Position numbers and translations under genes: made by a program
Part shown: in pieces, positions 1 through 13,122 of the stretch
Layout: each line of letters opens with the position of its first letter
Numbering within the stretch: position 1 is the stretch's first letter
The notes under the pieces: generated by a model
Told to the model about the DNA's origin: nothing
The model's input: only the letters and a program-made list of their open reading frames with translations
Databases searched by the model: none
Assembly (NCBI GenBank): GCA_000231825.2
Contig: AFXF02001865.1
Location: 25,968-89,967 of the forward strand
Direction of reading: 5' to 3'
Length of the DNA stretch: 64,000 nucleotides
DNA from: Tetrahymena elliotti 4EA
Taxonomy: Eukaryota > Ciliophora > Oligohymenophorea > Hymenostomatida > Tetrahymenidae

Positions 1-2
1 GA

Positions 3-1598
3 AGAAAAGGAATTTTTTAATTAAAAGATGATATCCAAATAGTGGATATTGATCCTTCTTCCTCCTACAAGTAAAAATTAATTTACGTTCTGTCATAATT
101 ATAAGATAGAAAAGGTACACTTGATGAAATTGTAAATGTCTATTTGAAAAAATTTGGAAATGAAACAGATTAAAGAAAAGTGAAGGAAAACATCTAAAAA
201 ATTTTGAATTAAAATTCGGAGTGTTTTGACAAATCTCAATCAAAGACCACATACTACCTGACTCCCTAAGAAATATTGATGATTTCATTAGAAATTTAAT
301 CTTAACAAAACAATAATATATTTTAATAATAAAACTTAAATACTTCATAAATTATTGACAATTAAGTATAATCGTAATCTCATTTGTAATCTAGATCCAC
401 CGTATCCATTTAAGTCGAGCGACGATGGAAAAATGGCATTATCACTCATTGCCATTCTTCATTTTATTTCATTATTCTTTCATTCATTCATTCTTTTCTT
501 CTTATTCATTCTTATTTTTACCATTTTAATTTCTTTTATTTGATTTCCTTCAATTCAATTTACTTTTTTACATTTTTTTATTTTTTTAAAATAATTTACT
601 TAAATTTTTTTACATTGAGAATTGTGTTTTTTCCTTAGATTTAATATCCTTTTTAATGTGTTTTTTTATTTTCTATTGTAATTTTGCTTGACTATATCTA
701 ATGAAGCTTCATTTTTTTCATTTAATTTCCTTGTCTTTTGCTTGCTTTCATTTACATTTATTTGTCTTTTATACTTTTAAAATAATTTTCACTTTGATTT
801 TTTAAATAGATCATAGTGAGTTGAATAGATTTAAGATGTTTTTTGATGTGTTTGCTTATTTTCTATTGCTAGACTGTAACACACCAATTTGAAAAATTTA
901 AATATTAATAATTGGAAAATTTTTCTATTATCTTTTATGAAATGAAAGCAAAAATATTTAATATTATTTTACATCATTACTTCACTTCATAGCTAAATTG
1001 AATAAAGCTAAATTTAAAAACGTTTTTAATGAAATTTTTAATTGAACATTTACTATTTGTATAATTATACTTCCAAATCATGCACTCAAAGTATATAGGA
1101 GAGTTTTTATTTAAAATGAAAATATGTCGTATTATAATTTTTAAATATTGTAAATAATTGAGATGATGTTTGACTTAATATTTAAATTACAGTGAATGCC
1201 ATATGATTATGTATTTATTTAAAATTTTGAAAACATGATTTAAATCAAAATTTTAAAAAGTAAGGAATTCTAGGGGAAAGTAGTCTTTTTTGAATTTAAC
1301 AGAAAAAAATGCTAAATGAATGAAAAGAGGTGTTGATAAAAAAAATTAATTAAATTTTAAAAATTAAAAAGGGATCCTAAAGATTTATTGATAATTGCGA
1401 CTAAAAAAAATTTTTTATGATTGATTGATTAAGTTAGATTTTTTATTTTTTTTCAGTGAAGGATGGGGAGAATATGAATCAATGAATAAAAAATAAATGA
1501 ATAATTTAAAATATTAAAAAAGATATGAAGAAGTAAATAAATTGTTACTACAAGCAAATAAAAATAGTCAAATAGCTGTTTTTAAAGCAATTTATTGA
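3..1598 (+). CDS. 3' part of a gene running in from the left, winged-helix-like, probably two exons in view
   Basis: I do not recognise this gene with certainty. The frame starting at base 3 is open from the window edge and reads as protein (charged and amphipathic, with phrases such as DRKGTLDEIVNVYLKKFG and YYLTPQEILMISLEIQ). It could be a winged-helix or similar small helical domain. Protein-like sequence fades after about base 370. Possible donors GTAATC at 374 and 386 are both in phase 2. A good acceptor (pyrimidine tract then CAG, ending at 1456) opens an exon at 1457 whose phase matches. That exon codes for about 46 residues, beginning EGWGEYESMNKKQ and ending FKAIY, with stop TGA at 1596-1598. 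Joining the two across a roughly 1.08 kb intron is inference. Further exons may lie between them, or the last exon may belong elsewhere. The 5' end is outside the window. Confidence 0.45.
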
Positions 1599-2016
1599 AA
1601 ATAAAGGAAAATAAAGATATATTTTTTCTGCCAAATATAAAAATTATTACTAAATGAAATGGCTATAAATTGTCATCAACTTTATTAAGATTTATAGCAT
1701 TCAAAATCATTTAATTTTAATTAGTATTTTTTGTTTTCTTTCTTTGTTTGCTTTCTTTCGACTGGATAATAATCTAAATAGCAATATCTCATTATAATTT
1801 CTATTTATTAAAAAATAGAGAAAACAAACAAAAATCAAGAAAACAAACAAACAAATAACTCAATACCTATCAATTTACAAGGTAAAATCAATAGAAAAAA
1901 ATAGTAGAAAATAATATCTACCCAACCAAATAAATATTTACCATCTGTAGGCTTTTCAAACAAACCCAGTAATTTCAGACTAGTAAAACCTCTTAGATTT
2001 ATTCGCTATTTAGTGC
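1599..2016. other. Intergenic, AT-rich
   Basis: There is no coding frame with protein-like composition here. The stretch holds the 3' flank of the partial gene and the 5' flank of the next gene, with runs such as repeated CAAACAAA near 1825-1855. Confidence 0.5.
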
Positions 2017-4565
2017 ATGAAATCGAATAACTCATCATCTTCGTTAGAAGATAATCTTGAAGATAACATAGGTTCATCACAATCCTTAGTCAATTCTTAA
2101 GGCATAAAGGATAGATAAAATACTTAAATGTCCTCTTAAAATAACCTTTCAAGTCATTCTGAGGATAATAATCACACTTACCGTGATCAAAAAGATCATT
2201 TGTTGAATTCTCCTAAGCCTAATAAATCTAAAGCAAAAGGTAAAGCAAGTTCTTTAGAGACTCAGTCTGAATAAGATGTCCCTATGATAAGATCATCACG
2301 TAAAATAAAGAAGGACTACAAAAATCTTTCTTTGGTTTCAAAATATGAAATGCAAGATTAGAGTGAAATTTAGAACTCTGCAAGCAAAAAAAAAAAGGCA
2401 AGCAGCTCTGCTACTAAATCAAAAAAGAAAAGATTTGACCAAGATAGCAGCTATGGGTAAAGCCAAGCAGCTGGTGTATAGCAATAATAATAACAGCAAA
2501 CTAAAAATCAGCACAGTTCCTCTTCATAGAACTAGTCCAATCCTTATGTCAGATAATTTAAAAATTCTGTTTTGGATTCTTTGTCAAAATGTAAGAGCTA
2601 ATTGCCTCCAAAAATGCTCTCTTTCTTATAAAAACAATCCCAAATAAACTTGAATACTGTTTCTAAGATAAATATTCGTGTGCCAAAAGATGAAGAATAC
2701 CCTGAATCTATTAACAATATCTAATAGGTGCTTTCAGAGCAAGAAAGAATAATAAAGGATTTAGTTGGAGCTTAGAGTAGCCAGTCCCTTTTTGATTTCT
2801 TAAATAAACAAAGACACTCTAAAAAAGAACTATAGTATCGTCTATAATACATAGAAAGATAAAAGCAAGAATAAATAAATAAGAGCAATATTGAGTAGTT
2901 AAAGTAGAATCTATAATACAAAATAAACCCTCAATTCATAAAAAGTGAATTAAAGAAGGAATTGAAGACTTTAAAATAATCTAGTAATCACCAATCTCAC
3001 TCTGGAAAAGATTCCCCATAATCCTTCACTAAGCACTCTTTTACTTCCCATTTGAACCAAAGCAAAGAAAGTAACCACAGAGGTCACTTTGAGTTGGAAG
3101 GAGAAAATATGGATGATAATATCTTTAACAAAGAAACTACCACAAATAACAATAATAATACTAAGCAAGATGATTCTTAGTTAGTTTCTTAAATTTGTGA
3201 AGACAATTAAATTAATAACAATAAAAACACTAATATTGATGAGGAAATAAATCATTTACCCAAGTAAGAATTTAAAAGAAAACAGTCTTCATAGCTCTAG
3301 AAAAAGACACAAACGAATGAAAAGCCAGAAGAAAACTAAGAATTATGTGATAAAGTTGCTGAAAATAAGGATACCTCATCTGCAAATTTCTTAGATGAGT
3401 AAAATTAGAATAAAAAAAAATAAACAATCAGCTCTTTCAACACAGCAACAAGTACCCCAACAGCTTCATAAATTAATAATAATCGTCCAAATTAAAATTA
3501 AAATATGATGCCTTAACAAGTTAACTAAAAAGCTAACCCCTAAAACCAATTTTAATATGGAAATGTAGCTTATCCTAGATATCCAATGAAATAATAATTT
3601 TTCTATCCTAACTAGCCTCACCCTGAAGGATATTACATGTATTATCCAGCAGCTGCAGCTGGCTATCCATATTAAAACTAGCCTCCTCATCCTCATTATA
3701 ACTAGCGCTTTTGGGATCGTAATGCTCTCTAGGTTAGCAAACCTTATTTAAAAGCTTAATATCATAATTATGAAAATTAGATAGGCAGTTCTTTAAATAA
3801 TAACAACAATATTGCTAACAACGATTGTAACTCAACTGAATAAACTACTTCTTCACTTTACTAGAGTGGAGATAACTAAGAAAATATTTATCATAATAAC
3901 CTTTAGGCAAACGGACATCATCATCACCATCCTGCTTACCCACCAGGCTATGGCTAAAACATGAGCTTAAATCATTAATATAGCTAAGAAACTCAATCTC
4001 AATACAAAAGAGATTAGCAAGTATTAAACAATAGCTTACGTATTAATAGAAATAATTCTGTTCCTGCAAACTTTTATTAGCCTAACTTTTCCCAAAATAA
4101 TAATAACATTCCTCCATAACCATATCCCATCCCTGATTACTAAAATAATCTAGATGCTAATTTTTCAACTGATATAAATGATTAGGCTAATAACTGCATA
4201 GATCCATATATAAACTAGCAGACAGGTTATTACTAATCTTACCATAACGAAAAAGATCAATTAAATTGGTAATTATTTCTTTATTTATTTTTCCAATAAA
4301 AATTTAATTAAAATTATAATTTTAATTTTTATTTTAAATAAATTTCAAAGTGAACTAATTAATATTTTTTATTTAATTTATTAAAAGTAATCTTTCCTAA
4401 AGAGACGAATTCTTTAATGACTTAGATGATGCAGTTGAAGACTCATTATCTAACTTCAACATTAAGGCATGCTTTGGATCTAAAAAGAAAAAGGACCTAT
4501 TCGATAATGACCTTGACATGGAAATGTAAGAAAGATATCACTAAAACCTAACTGATTTTAATTGA
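2017..4565 (+). CDS. Large Q/N-rich low-complexity protein, two exons
   Basis: With ciliate decoding the frame runs from ATG 2017 to a donor after 4268 and resumes after an AT-rich intron (4269-4387), ending at TGA 4563-4565. It gives about 809 residues. Dozens of in-frame TAA/TAG codons are read as Gln. The protein is dominated by Gln, Asn, Ser and Lys. It has a basic N-terminal part, a central helical stretch (around ESINNIQQVLSEQERIIKDL and following Lys/Gln-rich helices), a Tyr/Pro/Asn-rich part (MYYPAAAAGYPY, a five-His run), and a short acidic C-terminus with a KKKK patch in exon 2 (ACFGSKKKKDLFDNDLD). No catalytic domain is visible. The composition resembles prion-like or RNA-granule scaffold proteins, but I assign no function. 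The start is the first ATG of the open frame; the gene stands alone. Confidence 0.8.
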
Positions 4566-6028
4566 AACAAAAATTTTACCTTATCAACTATTTATTTTTC
4601 CTAAAAAGACATAAACATTATATAAAAACCCACCCATCTAATAATAATAACAATAATAAATTTAACTCTACTTATCTATTAATCGCAGAAAAAAACAAAG
4701 AATTTTGCTATGTAAATAAATATCCAAGAGTAAAAATTTCTCATCTTATAAGCAAAATTCAACAAAAATATCCAACTAATTTCAAATGCATATACTCATC
4801 CCATTAAACAACTTCAAGCTGATTTTATTCTAAATTTTGAAATTTTGATTAGTTAAAACCTAATTTCTTATACTTTCGATTTAATATAAAAATAAACAAC
4901 TTTTAAAATAAAACAAAATAAAAATAAAAAATATATTACAATCGATTATACATAATTTTCTTTAAACTATATCTTCTACAGAAATAACTCATTCTAATGT
5001 TCTAAACATTTTAAATTGTCCATATTTTTATTTATATTTGTGATTGTACTATTCAACTTGTATTATTTATATGTCTATATACTCTCTTTATTACTTAAGA
5101 GCTTTTACTATTTTTTTCACAACCTCATTCATGTTTAACAAGCCAAATTATTTATTTATCTATTTCAAATTTTCTATTAGAATTTCGCTATATTGATATA
5201 AAGATCTCTACAATTATCTCAATATTATTTTTATTACAAATTATAAATCATTTTCTCTTCTAAAAACAAAAATTTTAATTTAGGCTAGTTTTAAGATAAA
5301 ATTTTAAAAAGTTTAAAAATTTAAAAATAATTTTTGAAAAATTAATTCTAAATAAACTCTTTCATCATGAAGAATTTAAGAGCAATGTTGTTTTTGTCTA
5401 TTTCTAAACAAATTTACCCAAAAAAATAATTGATGATATTTATCTTAACTTGATACAAAGAATTTATGTTTTAACTTATCATCAAAAACTAAAATTTTTT
5501 TGTCTTAGCATTATTTTCTAAAATTAATTTTAAAGTAGCAAAACTAATTTTGGTATTTTTAATATGTTTTAAACTCTAGAATGTTATGTGTTTCCGATAA
5601 GAAATTTTATATAAGAATTAATCAAAATTTTGATTTGATTACAAAAATAAGAAATAGTAGGGGGATGACATTCAAACTAAAAGTGAAAAATGTTTTTTTT
5701 AAATAGAAACAATTATTACTTTGGTTCATAATAAAAATTTCTTCATTTTCTGTAGACTAAATGTTGAAAGAAGCATTTTATTAATTTAATTAATAAATTC
5801 CCTAAATTTAAATAATGATTATGTTGGTAATCTGATCTTTAACATATTGAACTTTGAATAGTTTTAATCAGAAATTAATCTGATTACTAAAACAAGACAA
5901 CTTATTACATCAGTTAAAAATATAAATGGTTTTTATAAAGGAGGGATGGATAGTTTAAAAAAACTAAACAAATAAATACATACAAATAAAAATCATAACT
6001 AAAAAAAATAGATAACCAATCTGAAAAC
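4566..6028. other. Intergenic, AT-rich
   Basis: This stretch is very AT-rich and has no protein-like frame. It contains the 3' flank of the Q/N-rich gene and the upstream region of the ABCG gene. I see no repeat or RNA gene. Confidence 0.5.
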
Positions 6029-7998
6029 ATGGAAAACCATTTTAAATCAAGCAGTGAAATGATTATCAGCTTTACAGATGTGCAATTAAAATATTAATAA
6101 AAAACAAAGAGTATAATCAAAGTCTCTTAGATTGAAAGCAAATAAATATTAAAATCAGTTTCAGGCTATTTCAGAAAAGGTTTAAATGCAATTATGGGAA
6201 GCTCTGGTGCAGGAAAGACTTCTTTATTGAATGTTATGGCTAAAAGAATTTAGTAAATTTATTTTTTTTAAATTCATTACATTTATTAATAATTTGTATT
6301 TAAATAGAAATAACCAGAATATTAATTTATAAGGTGACTTAAGAATTAATAACAGAGATTACGATTACAGTTAATTTAATAAAATTGCTGGTTATGTTAT
6401 GCAAGATGACTATTTGCTTCCCACCCTTACTGTTAAAGAATATTTCTAATTTGCAGCAGATATGAAATTGACACTATCTAAGCAAGAAAAATTTGAAAAA
6501 GTATGTAATCTATTAAAGAAACTTTAACTTATTCATTGCCAAAATACTCTAATTGGTGATGCTATGACCAAAGGGATTTCAGGTAGATGTTAATTTTTTA
6601 TTTTATTTCTATTAATTTATTTTTTGTTATAAAGGAGGAGAGAAAAAGAGATGCTCTATTGGAATGGAGCTTCTTGGAGAACCTTAAATTTTAGTACTGG
6701 ATGAACCAACAAGTGGATTAGATTCCTTCACTTCATTTAGATTGATCTGTTTGCTCAAAGATATAGCTGAAAAGGATTGTTGTACTATAATTTTTACTAT
6801 TCACTAACCTTCTTCTGATATTTGGAATCTGTTTGATAGAATTTCTCTGCTTGCAGATGGTAAGTTTACCTACTAAGGAGATAGAGCAAACATTATAGAA
6901 TATTTTAATTCAATTAATTACAAATGTCCTAAATTTAGTAACCCAGCAGATTATTTTATAAGGATTAACAGTGATAATGGAGAGAATTCAAAGAATAGTA
7001 TTGAATATTTATAAAATCAGTATTCTTAGAATTTAATATCATAAGTTAGTTAAAGCATGTAATAATTAAACTCAGAAAAATAAACATAAAGTAATAACAA
7101 CCCATCTTCTTTCTAAGACTAAACTTCATAGAAAAATGGAATAACTAAAACCTTTATGTTGAAAAAACTACTTTAAAGGTAAATCACACTTTTAGGAAGA
7201 AATAAAATTATGATTTATGCTAGATTTTTACAAATAATTATCATGGGGTTATTTATGGGAGCACTATATTTTGATTTAAGCAGAAATGATGATTCTTATG
7301 TTGATTCTTATAATATAGCTCTATTCTTATATGCAATGATGCTTGGCTAATTCAGCTAAAGCCAAACTCCATAAGTTATCAGTTTTTCATAAGAGCGACC
7401 TATATTTTTAAAAGAAGTTAATCAAAATTTATATACAACAGGGACATATTTTCTTTCTAAAATAATACCAGAAATTGTGACTTCCTCAATCTTTCCAGTT
7501 ATTATGAGTTTGATAACTTACTGGATGGTAGGAATGACATGTAAAACATTTTTTCAAAAATAATAAAATTATTTCAATTTATTCTATTATAATATAGCTT
7601 CTGCTTATCCTTTCTACTTACTTGTCTATATTTTACAATCAAACGTTGGAAACTCGTTTGGTATTCTTTCTGGATCTATTTTTGAAGAGCCTAAGGTTGC
7701 TATTTCTTTTTCAACTACATTCATTTTACCTTAGATAATGTTTGGAGGAGTGTATAAAAATAGGAATGATTATTCTTCTTGGATTGGCTGGGTATAGTAT
7801 ATCACACCTACATTCTATTCATTTAATGCAGTTACTGTTAATGAATTTGAGAAGTCTAATTTCTTATACAATCCAATAGAGTACTTACATTTAGACTTAA
7901 ATAAATGGTTTTGCATATTAATGCTTGCTATTTTATACTTACTTTTTAATACAATAGCATATTTGATATTATCATTCAAAAAGAGAAATTTATAATGA
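6029..7998 (+). CDS. ABCG-family half-transporter (ATP-binding domain followed by membrane domain)
   Basis: This is an ABC transporter half-molecule of the White/ABCG type, which dimerises to export lipids or other hydrophobic compounds. Exons are 6029-6252, 6308-6582 and 6635-7998. A possible third intron at 7541-7597 (57 bases, in frame, very AT-rich) cannot be decided by frame, so the product is 620 or 601 residues. Visible motifs are the Walker A GSSGAGKT (about residues 57-64), a Q-loop region VMQDDYLLP, the signature SGGEKKRCSIG (split by int 2), Walker B ILVLDEP followed by TSGLDS, and the H-loop TIHQPSSDIW. The domain order (nucleotide-binding first, then about six hydrophobic segments, with a conserved-looking GGVYKNRNDYSSWIGWVQYITPT-type extracellular loop before the last span) is diagnostic of ABCG. 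Length is normal for a half-transporter. Stop is TGA 7996-7998. Confidence 0.92.
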
Positions 7999-8944
7999 AT
8001 GATTCGATAATAATTAAATTAAAAATTAAATTTGCTCTGAATTAATTTGTGTAGTTACATATGTTTTATTCATTAATTAATTCTATTTAGTCCAATTAAA
8101 AGAAGGATTTGTATCATCATTATTTCAGTTGATTTACAAAAACATTTGAAATTTCTTTTAACTATTAAATTAATTAGATAATTTTGATCAAATTCTATTA
8201 TTAAATTAATGGTATTTAAAGCAAAAAGTAAAGTTTTTTATTATTTAGTATTAATATTATGCTAAGTTTTTATTTTTATAAAATCAAATTTGATAGATTT
8301 ATAAAAGGTGATATTTTAGATTGAATTGTAAGAATGAATATCTTTGTATCAAACTATGATAAATAATATCAAATTATTTTTTTTTGTAATATGAAATTTG
8401 AAGATTACTTTAATGAAAATAATATGTTAATTTATCAAAAAAAATATGCTTAATTCATAAAAATTGTAAAGAAGAGACTTATAATTTTATAAAATTTGAT
8501 TTTTCATTTAATATCACTTTCTTCGGGACTCTTTTCAGAGACTAAATATACAAAATAAAATTCTACTCAAAAATATAAGGAAAATAACTTCTTTAAATAC
8601 CAAATAAATTTAATAAAAAAGTCAAATACCGTTAATAGATCCTTTATCCATTTTTAAGCATATCTAAGAATTTATCTGAAGAAATTTAATAGTTTAATAA
8701 ATAATCATTAGTTTTTGTTTAAAATGAGGATAAAACTTTGATTTTTTACCTCAAATTTAAGGTGGTCATGGTTTTTTTGAAATAGAAAAATTCAAAGAAA
8801 TTTAAAATATTTTGTATGAAAAAAATTGTGAAAATTTCAATTTGAAGATTTGATTTTATTATTTGATTGAAAAAATTGCTAAATACATAACAATTATAAG
8901 AGAAATACTTATTTTTAATATGATAATTTATTATTTATATAAAA
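7999..8944. other. Intergenic between two convergent genes
   Basis: This is the AT-rich tail-to-tail region between the ABCG gene (plus strand) and the first protease gene (minus strand). No protein-like frame is seen. Confidence 0.5.
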
Positions 8945-10415
8945 TCACTTTCTTAAGAGCTTGAAGGTGATGAAAACTAAACCAGCTAAAAGAGCTAATC
9001 CAGAAGCCAAAAGAATAACACTTCTATGGGATTCATGCTTATGGATTTGGTTGGGATTAGTAGAAGGATCAGCGACAGATTAAGAAAGACCTGTTTGAAA
9101 AAGTATAAAATTAAAAAATGATATTTAAAGAATAAAAAAATAAATATTTACCAACTGAAAGGTTAGTGTAATCAAAAACAGAAACGAATCTTCTCATGAA
9201 AATATCACCCATCAAGAATTAAATATCATCAGAAACTGAATTAGGTTGAATTCCGATAAAGCAGATAGAATTTGATTCAATAATATAGAAAGAAGAGGGA
9301 AGGGAGTAGCTTCTATCAACACCATTAACATCAGTAAGAGTGAAAGTTAAATCAGGTAAAGTGGTACCACACTTAACTGATTACAATATGGAAGCTCCTG
9401 AAAGAATGGGTCTAAGAGTAGCAACTGTTTTAAGATAACTAATCCATTTTTTGTAAACATCAGTTTTAATGTAAACCAAACTAGTACCAGAATCAACAAT
9501 ACCAGTGTTAGCACCAGTAATAGCAACTGATTAGTTACCGAAAGAGACTGATTTGAAAGCGATACTCCATCTTTAGTTGTTATTCTTCTATCCGTTAATA
9601 ATAAGAGGATGGAAGTATAATTGAGAAGGATTAGCAAGCTTGGATGCATCAACACCACCAATAGAAAGTTCTGATTCAGATTTACCAAAACCAAGATAGA
9701 AACTGAATTAACTCTTTTAAATCAAACCTTATTTGTAAAGTTTGTTGACAAAAGAAACGCTGTTTTCATCGTTTTCATCATAAACACCAAGACCCATCAA
9801 ACCATCGGACTTTAAATTAAAAATAAAAATTAACATCTAATTTAAAAAAATATTTTATAAAAAGAGTACATTTAAGTTCTTATTTCCTTTAGATACTTCA
9901 ACAAGAAGGAGGGCTTCAGTTACAGGACCTGCACCACCAATACTAACAGGAACCTTAGCAATATGTCCCTTAACACCAGATCCATCACCATAAGTAACTT
10001 GAGCAGGAGTGGTAGTCAAAGTACAGCCATCTTCAGTCTTACAATCATAAGTATTTGTAAGTCCATCAGACTATTATTTCAATTAAAAAAGAAAATTTTT
10101 AGTTTTTTATTTTAAAAAAATGTTAATTTTTACGACACAAGAAGGGCAGTTTTTGCTAGGTAACCATAAAAGATTGGAACCAGAATCAAAATCAACAGAA
10201 AATGATTAATTTTTAAGACCAAGTTGAATTAAACCTGTATACATAAGCTAATCATGGTTGATTAATTGAGCGGCAGCAAATTCATCCTTATCACCCAAGA
10301 AACTGTTGTTTTCTTCAGTTTCAGGAATGATTTTTTCAATAGGAATTTTGAGTATTTGAGCAGTAGCAAGGTTTAAAGCTACTAAAATTAAAATGAGACC
10401 ACCGATTTTGTTCAT
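8945..10415 (-). CDS. Pepsin-like aspartic protease A, membrane-anchored, with DSG first motif
   Basis: This is a family A1 (pepsin/cathepsin D-like) protease, expected in the secretory or lysosomal/vacuolar pathway. Exons on the minus strand are 10415-10134, 10070-9870, 9809-9152 and 9090-8945, giving 428 residues. It starts with a signal peptide (Leu/Ile/Ala-rich after MNK, ending near ATAQ). The first catalytic motif is VDFDSGSNLLWL, with DSG instead of the usual DTG; the flap is TYGDGSG; the second catalytic motif is GIVDSGTS. A disulfide-like pair CPSC follows the first motif. Exon 4 encodes a Ser/Pro/His-rich linker, then a hydrophobic C-terminal helix ending in KLLRK, so the enzyme is probably type I membrane-anchored. 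It is the first of three tandem paralogues with the same intron positions and phases (0, 0, 1). A DSG motif can still support catalysis, so activity is likely but not certain. Confidence 0.9.
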
Positions 10416-11675
10416 TTTTATTTAATTTAATTATATTTTGTTATTTGAAAGTATTATAATGAAATCACAGAATCTCAGCCCCCTCCCTTTTTAAATCGCA
10501 TTTATAAATTCTTTTTTAATATTTAATTCTTTTACATTTTTATGAATAAAAACTTTAGAGTAAATCTAATTTGGGAAAGTTAAATATAAAATTATTTCAA
10601 CAAAAATCTCTACATTTTGAAGTAGGAATATGGTAATTGTTAATTACATTATAAACTAAAACTGCTATCAAATCAATGGAATAAAAATTTTGATCCACAT
10701 TCATATATTTTTACTGTCATTTGTGAATATTGCTTATATGCATGTTACTTGAATGTTAATTGGAATATTTTTATGATTAAATTAGATTCTACATAAATTG
10801 AAATAAGAAAAAGTAGATTAAAAAGTATTTAAAAATGGGCTAGATTAATATTTTAAAAGCTAAAAAGTAAACAATATACTAGTTTTTTTATTCATAAAAA
10901 AATCAATTTATAAATTCAAAACAATAAAAGGGATTTTTTGATAAAAAGTAAAGCAGATTAGAAATCACAGAACAAAGCTGAAAAATAAATCTTTTATATT
11001 AAATAAACTTTTATTAAGCTAATTATAAAAGATTAAATCTTATATGCTTCTCAAATACTGATGAAGTTACTAATACATAAAATATCCACTATTTTCTCGA
11101 AAAAATTGCCAAATAATAATTTTTTCTTGTCACTTAAAGGTACTCTTTTTTACAAATTTAACTTTTAAAAATAAAAAAATGTATTATGTCTAAAAAATCT
11201 TCTTTAATAGGAATAAATAAATTAATTAATTAATCATACAAATTTTCTTATTTTTGGATCTATAATTTGAGGATGTTGAAATATTTATATTTTCTTAATT
11301 TAAAATATCACTTTTCAATAACATCCAAAATTTTACTTAAATTGCTTTTTATTTTGTATTTTTTCTATTCAATTTCATATTATTTACAAATAGAACATTT
11401 TTCAAATAGCATCAATTAAAAATATAAATTAATGGCTACAATTTGAGCAAATATGAATTAAATTATATTATAATTTTTTAATTGACACTGTTGACGTATT
11501 TAAGAATAGTTTCGAAATTCACTAAAAAAATTTGATTATATTTGTTCTAATTTTATTATTGACTTAAAATGGTTTACTCAATTAAAAAAACATAAAAGTA
11601 AATATATTATTTTTGTGTTTTAATTATTGTTTTTATATAAAATATTTTATTTTTTGAAATTTTTGAAGATTTTTT
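10416..11675. other. Intergenic between proteases A and B
   Basis: AT-rich spacer of about 1.26 kb holding the upstream region of protease A and the 3' flank of protease B. No protein-like frame is seen. Confidence 0.5.
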
Positions 11676-13122
11676 TCATTTTCTTAAGGCTCTAATGGTA
11701 AGGAAGACAAGAGCTGAGATACTTAACAAAGAAAATCCTAACAAGATTGAGCTCTAAATTGAACCATTTTTAGGAGAACTTTGAGGATTAGCAACTGATT
11801 GAGAAAGTCCTATTTTTAACAAATGAAAAATAAATGATTGTTATTTTTATTGATGAATATTTATTTACCCAATTAAAGACTAGAGTAATCGAAAATAGAG
11901 ACAAATCTTCTCATAAAAACGTCACCTAAGAGGAATTGAACGTCACCAGTTACTGCTTAACCTTAAACTCCGAGAAGGCAAATACCACTTTCCTTAATAA
12001 TATAGAAAGAGGAGGGGAGAGAATAGTTTCTATCAACACCATTAACATCAGCCAAAGTAATGGTTAAATCTGGTAAAGTAGTTCCACACTTAACAGTATA
12101 AAAAGTTTAAGTACCAGATTGAATGGCTTTGAGAGTTGATAAGGTCTTAAGATAAGAAATCCACTTTTAAAAAACATCATTTCTCATAATTAACAAAGAA
12201 GTACCGGAATCAACAATAGCGACATTCTTAGAAGTAAGAGGAACAGATTAGTTACCGAAAGAGATTGATTTGATAGAAATTGACCATCTTTAGTTGTTGT
12301 TGTGTTAACCATTAACGATGATAGGGTGATAGTAAATTTAAGAAGGATTAGCAAGCTTGCTGTTATCAACACCACCGATAATAAGTTCAGATTCTTGAGT
12401 ACCGAAACCAAGATAAAAACTGAATTAACTCTTGGAGATTTTTCCTTGATTGAAGAGTTGGTTAACAAAAGAAACACTGTTAGTATTATTTTCATCATAA
12501 ACACCGAGACCCATCAAACCATCAGACTAAGAATTATAAAAAGTTAATCAATCCATTTTTTTATGAAAAATTAAATTAATTTACTTGTAAGTTTTTGTTG
12601 TTAACAGATTTTTCAACTAAAAGAAGAGCTTAAGAAGATGTAGATAATCCTTCAATACCAACAGGGACCTAAGCGATATGGCCATAAACACCATTTCCAC
12701 CAACATAAGTAACTTATCCAGGAGTTGAAGTAAGGGTACATCCATCAGCAGCTGCACAGTTGTAATTATTTTTGAAACCATCTTTCTTTATTTCAGAAAT
12801 TAAAAAATTATTTTAAAAGAAAAATTTAATTAATATTTACAATGCAAGTTTGACAGGACTTGCTAGTCAACCATAAGAGATTAGACCCAGTATCAAAATC
12901 GACATTGAAACTCTATTTAGAGTTACCAACTTGGATATTACCAGAATACATCATTTGTCCGTGGTTGATCAATTAGTCAATAGCAGCTTACTCATTACCT
13001 TCGTCTAAGAAACTGTTATTTTCATTTTCAGGTATTCTTTTCTAAATAGGAATAGAGATAATTTGAGAGGTAGCAATATTCAATGCTATCAATAGCAAGA
13101 TTGAAGAAGCAATTTTTTTCAT
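11676..13122 (-). CDS. Pepsin-like aspartic protease B, membrane-anchored, with altered flap
   Basis: This is the second paralogue of the array. Exons are 13122-12841, 12785-12585, 12526-11869 and 11809-11676, giving 424 residues. Exons 1-3 have exactly the same lengths as in protease A (282, 201 and 658 bases). It has a signal peptide (MKKIASSILLLIALNIATSQ-type), the canonical first catalytic motif FDTGSNLLWL and the second motif AIVDSGTS. The flap differs: where A and C have TYGDGSG this copy has TYVGGNG. The conserved Tyr stays, but the Gly-Asp-Gly-Ser turn over the active site is changed, which could alter substrate choice. The C-terminus has a hydrophobic helix ending in RALRK, implying membrane anchoring. 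The remaining fold-defining segments (SDGLMGLG, SQFSFYLGFG, LPSSFYIIK) are intact, so it is not an obvious pseudogene. Confidence 0.9.

Noticed and set aside
355..543. 62-residue ORF ending in a Phe/Leu/Ile-rich hydrophobic stretch
   Set aside because: Its hydrophobicity comes from T-rich DNA; it lies in a different frame from the coding segment at the window edge and in a likely intron.
7541..7597. Possible third intron of the ABCG gene
   Set aside because: Not adopted as certain: its length is a multiple of three and both spliced and unspliced readings are open, though splicing looks somewhat more natural.
9347..9694. Standard-code minus-strand ORF of 115 residues inside protease A
   Set aside because: It is an out-of-frame shadow of exon 3 of the protease; the Leu/Val-rich product has no family features.
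12190..12547. Overlapping ORFs on both strands inside protease B
   Set aside because: Both are in the wrong frames relative to the catalytic motifs and are explained by the protease exon.
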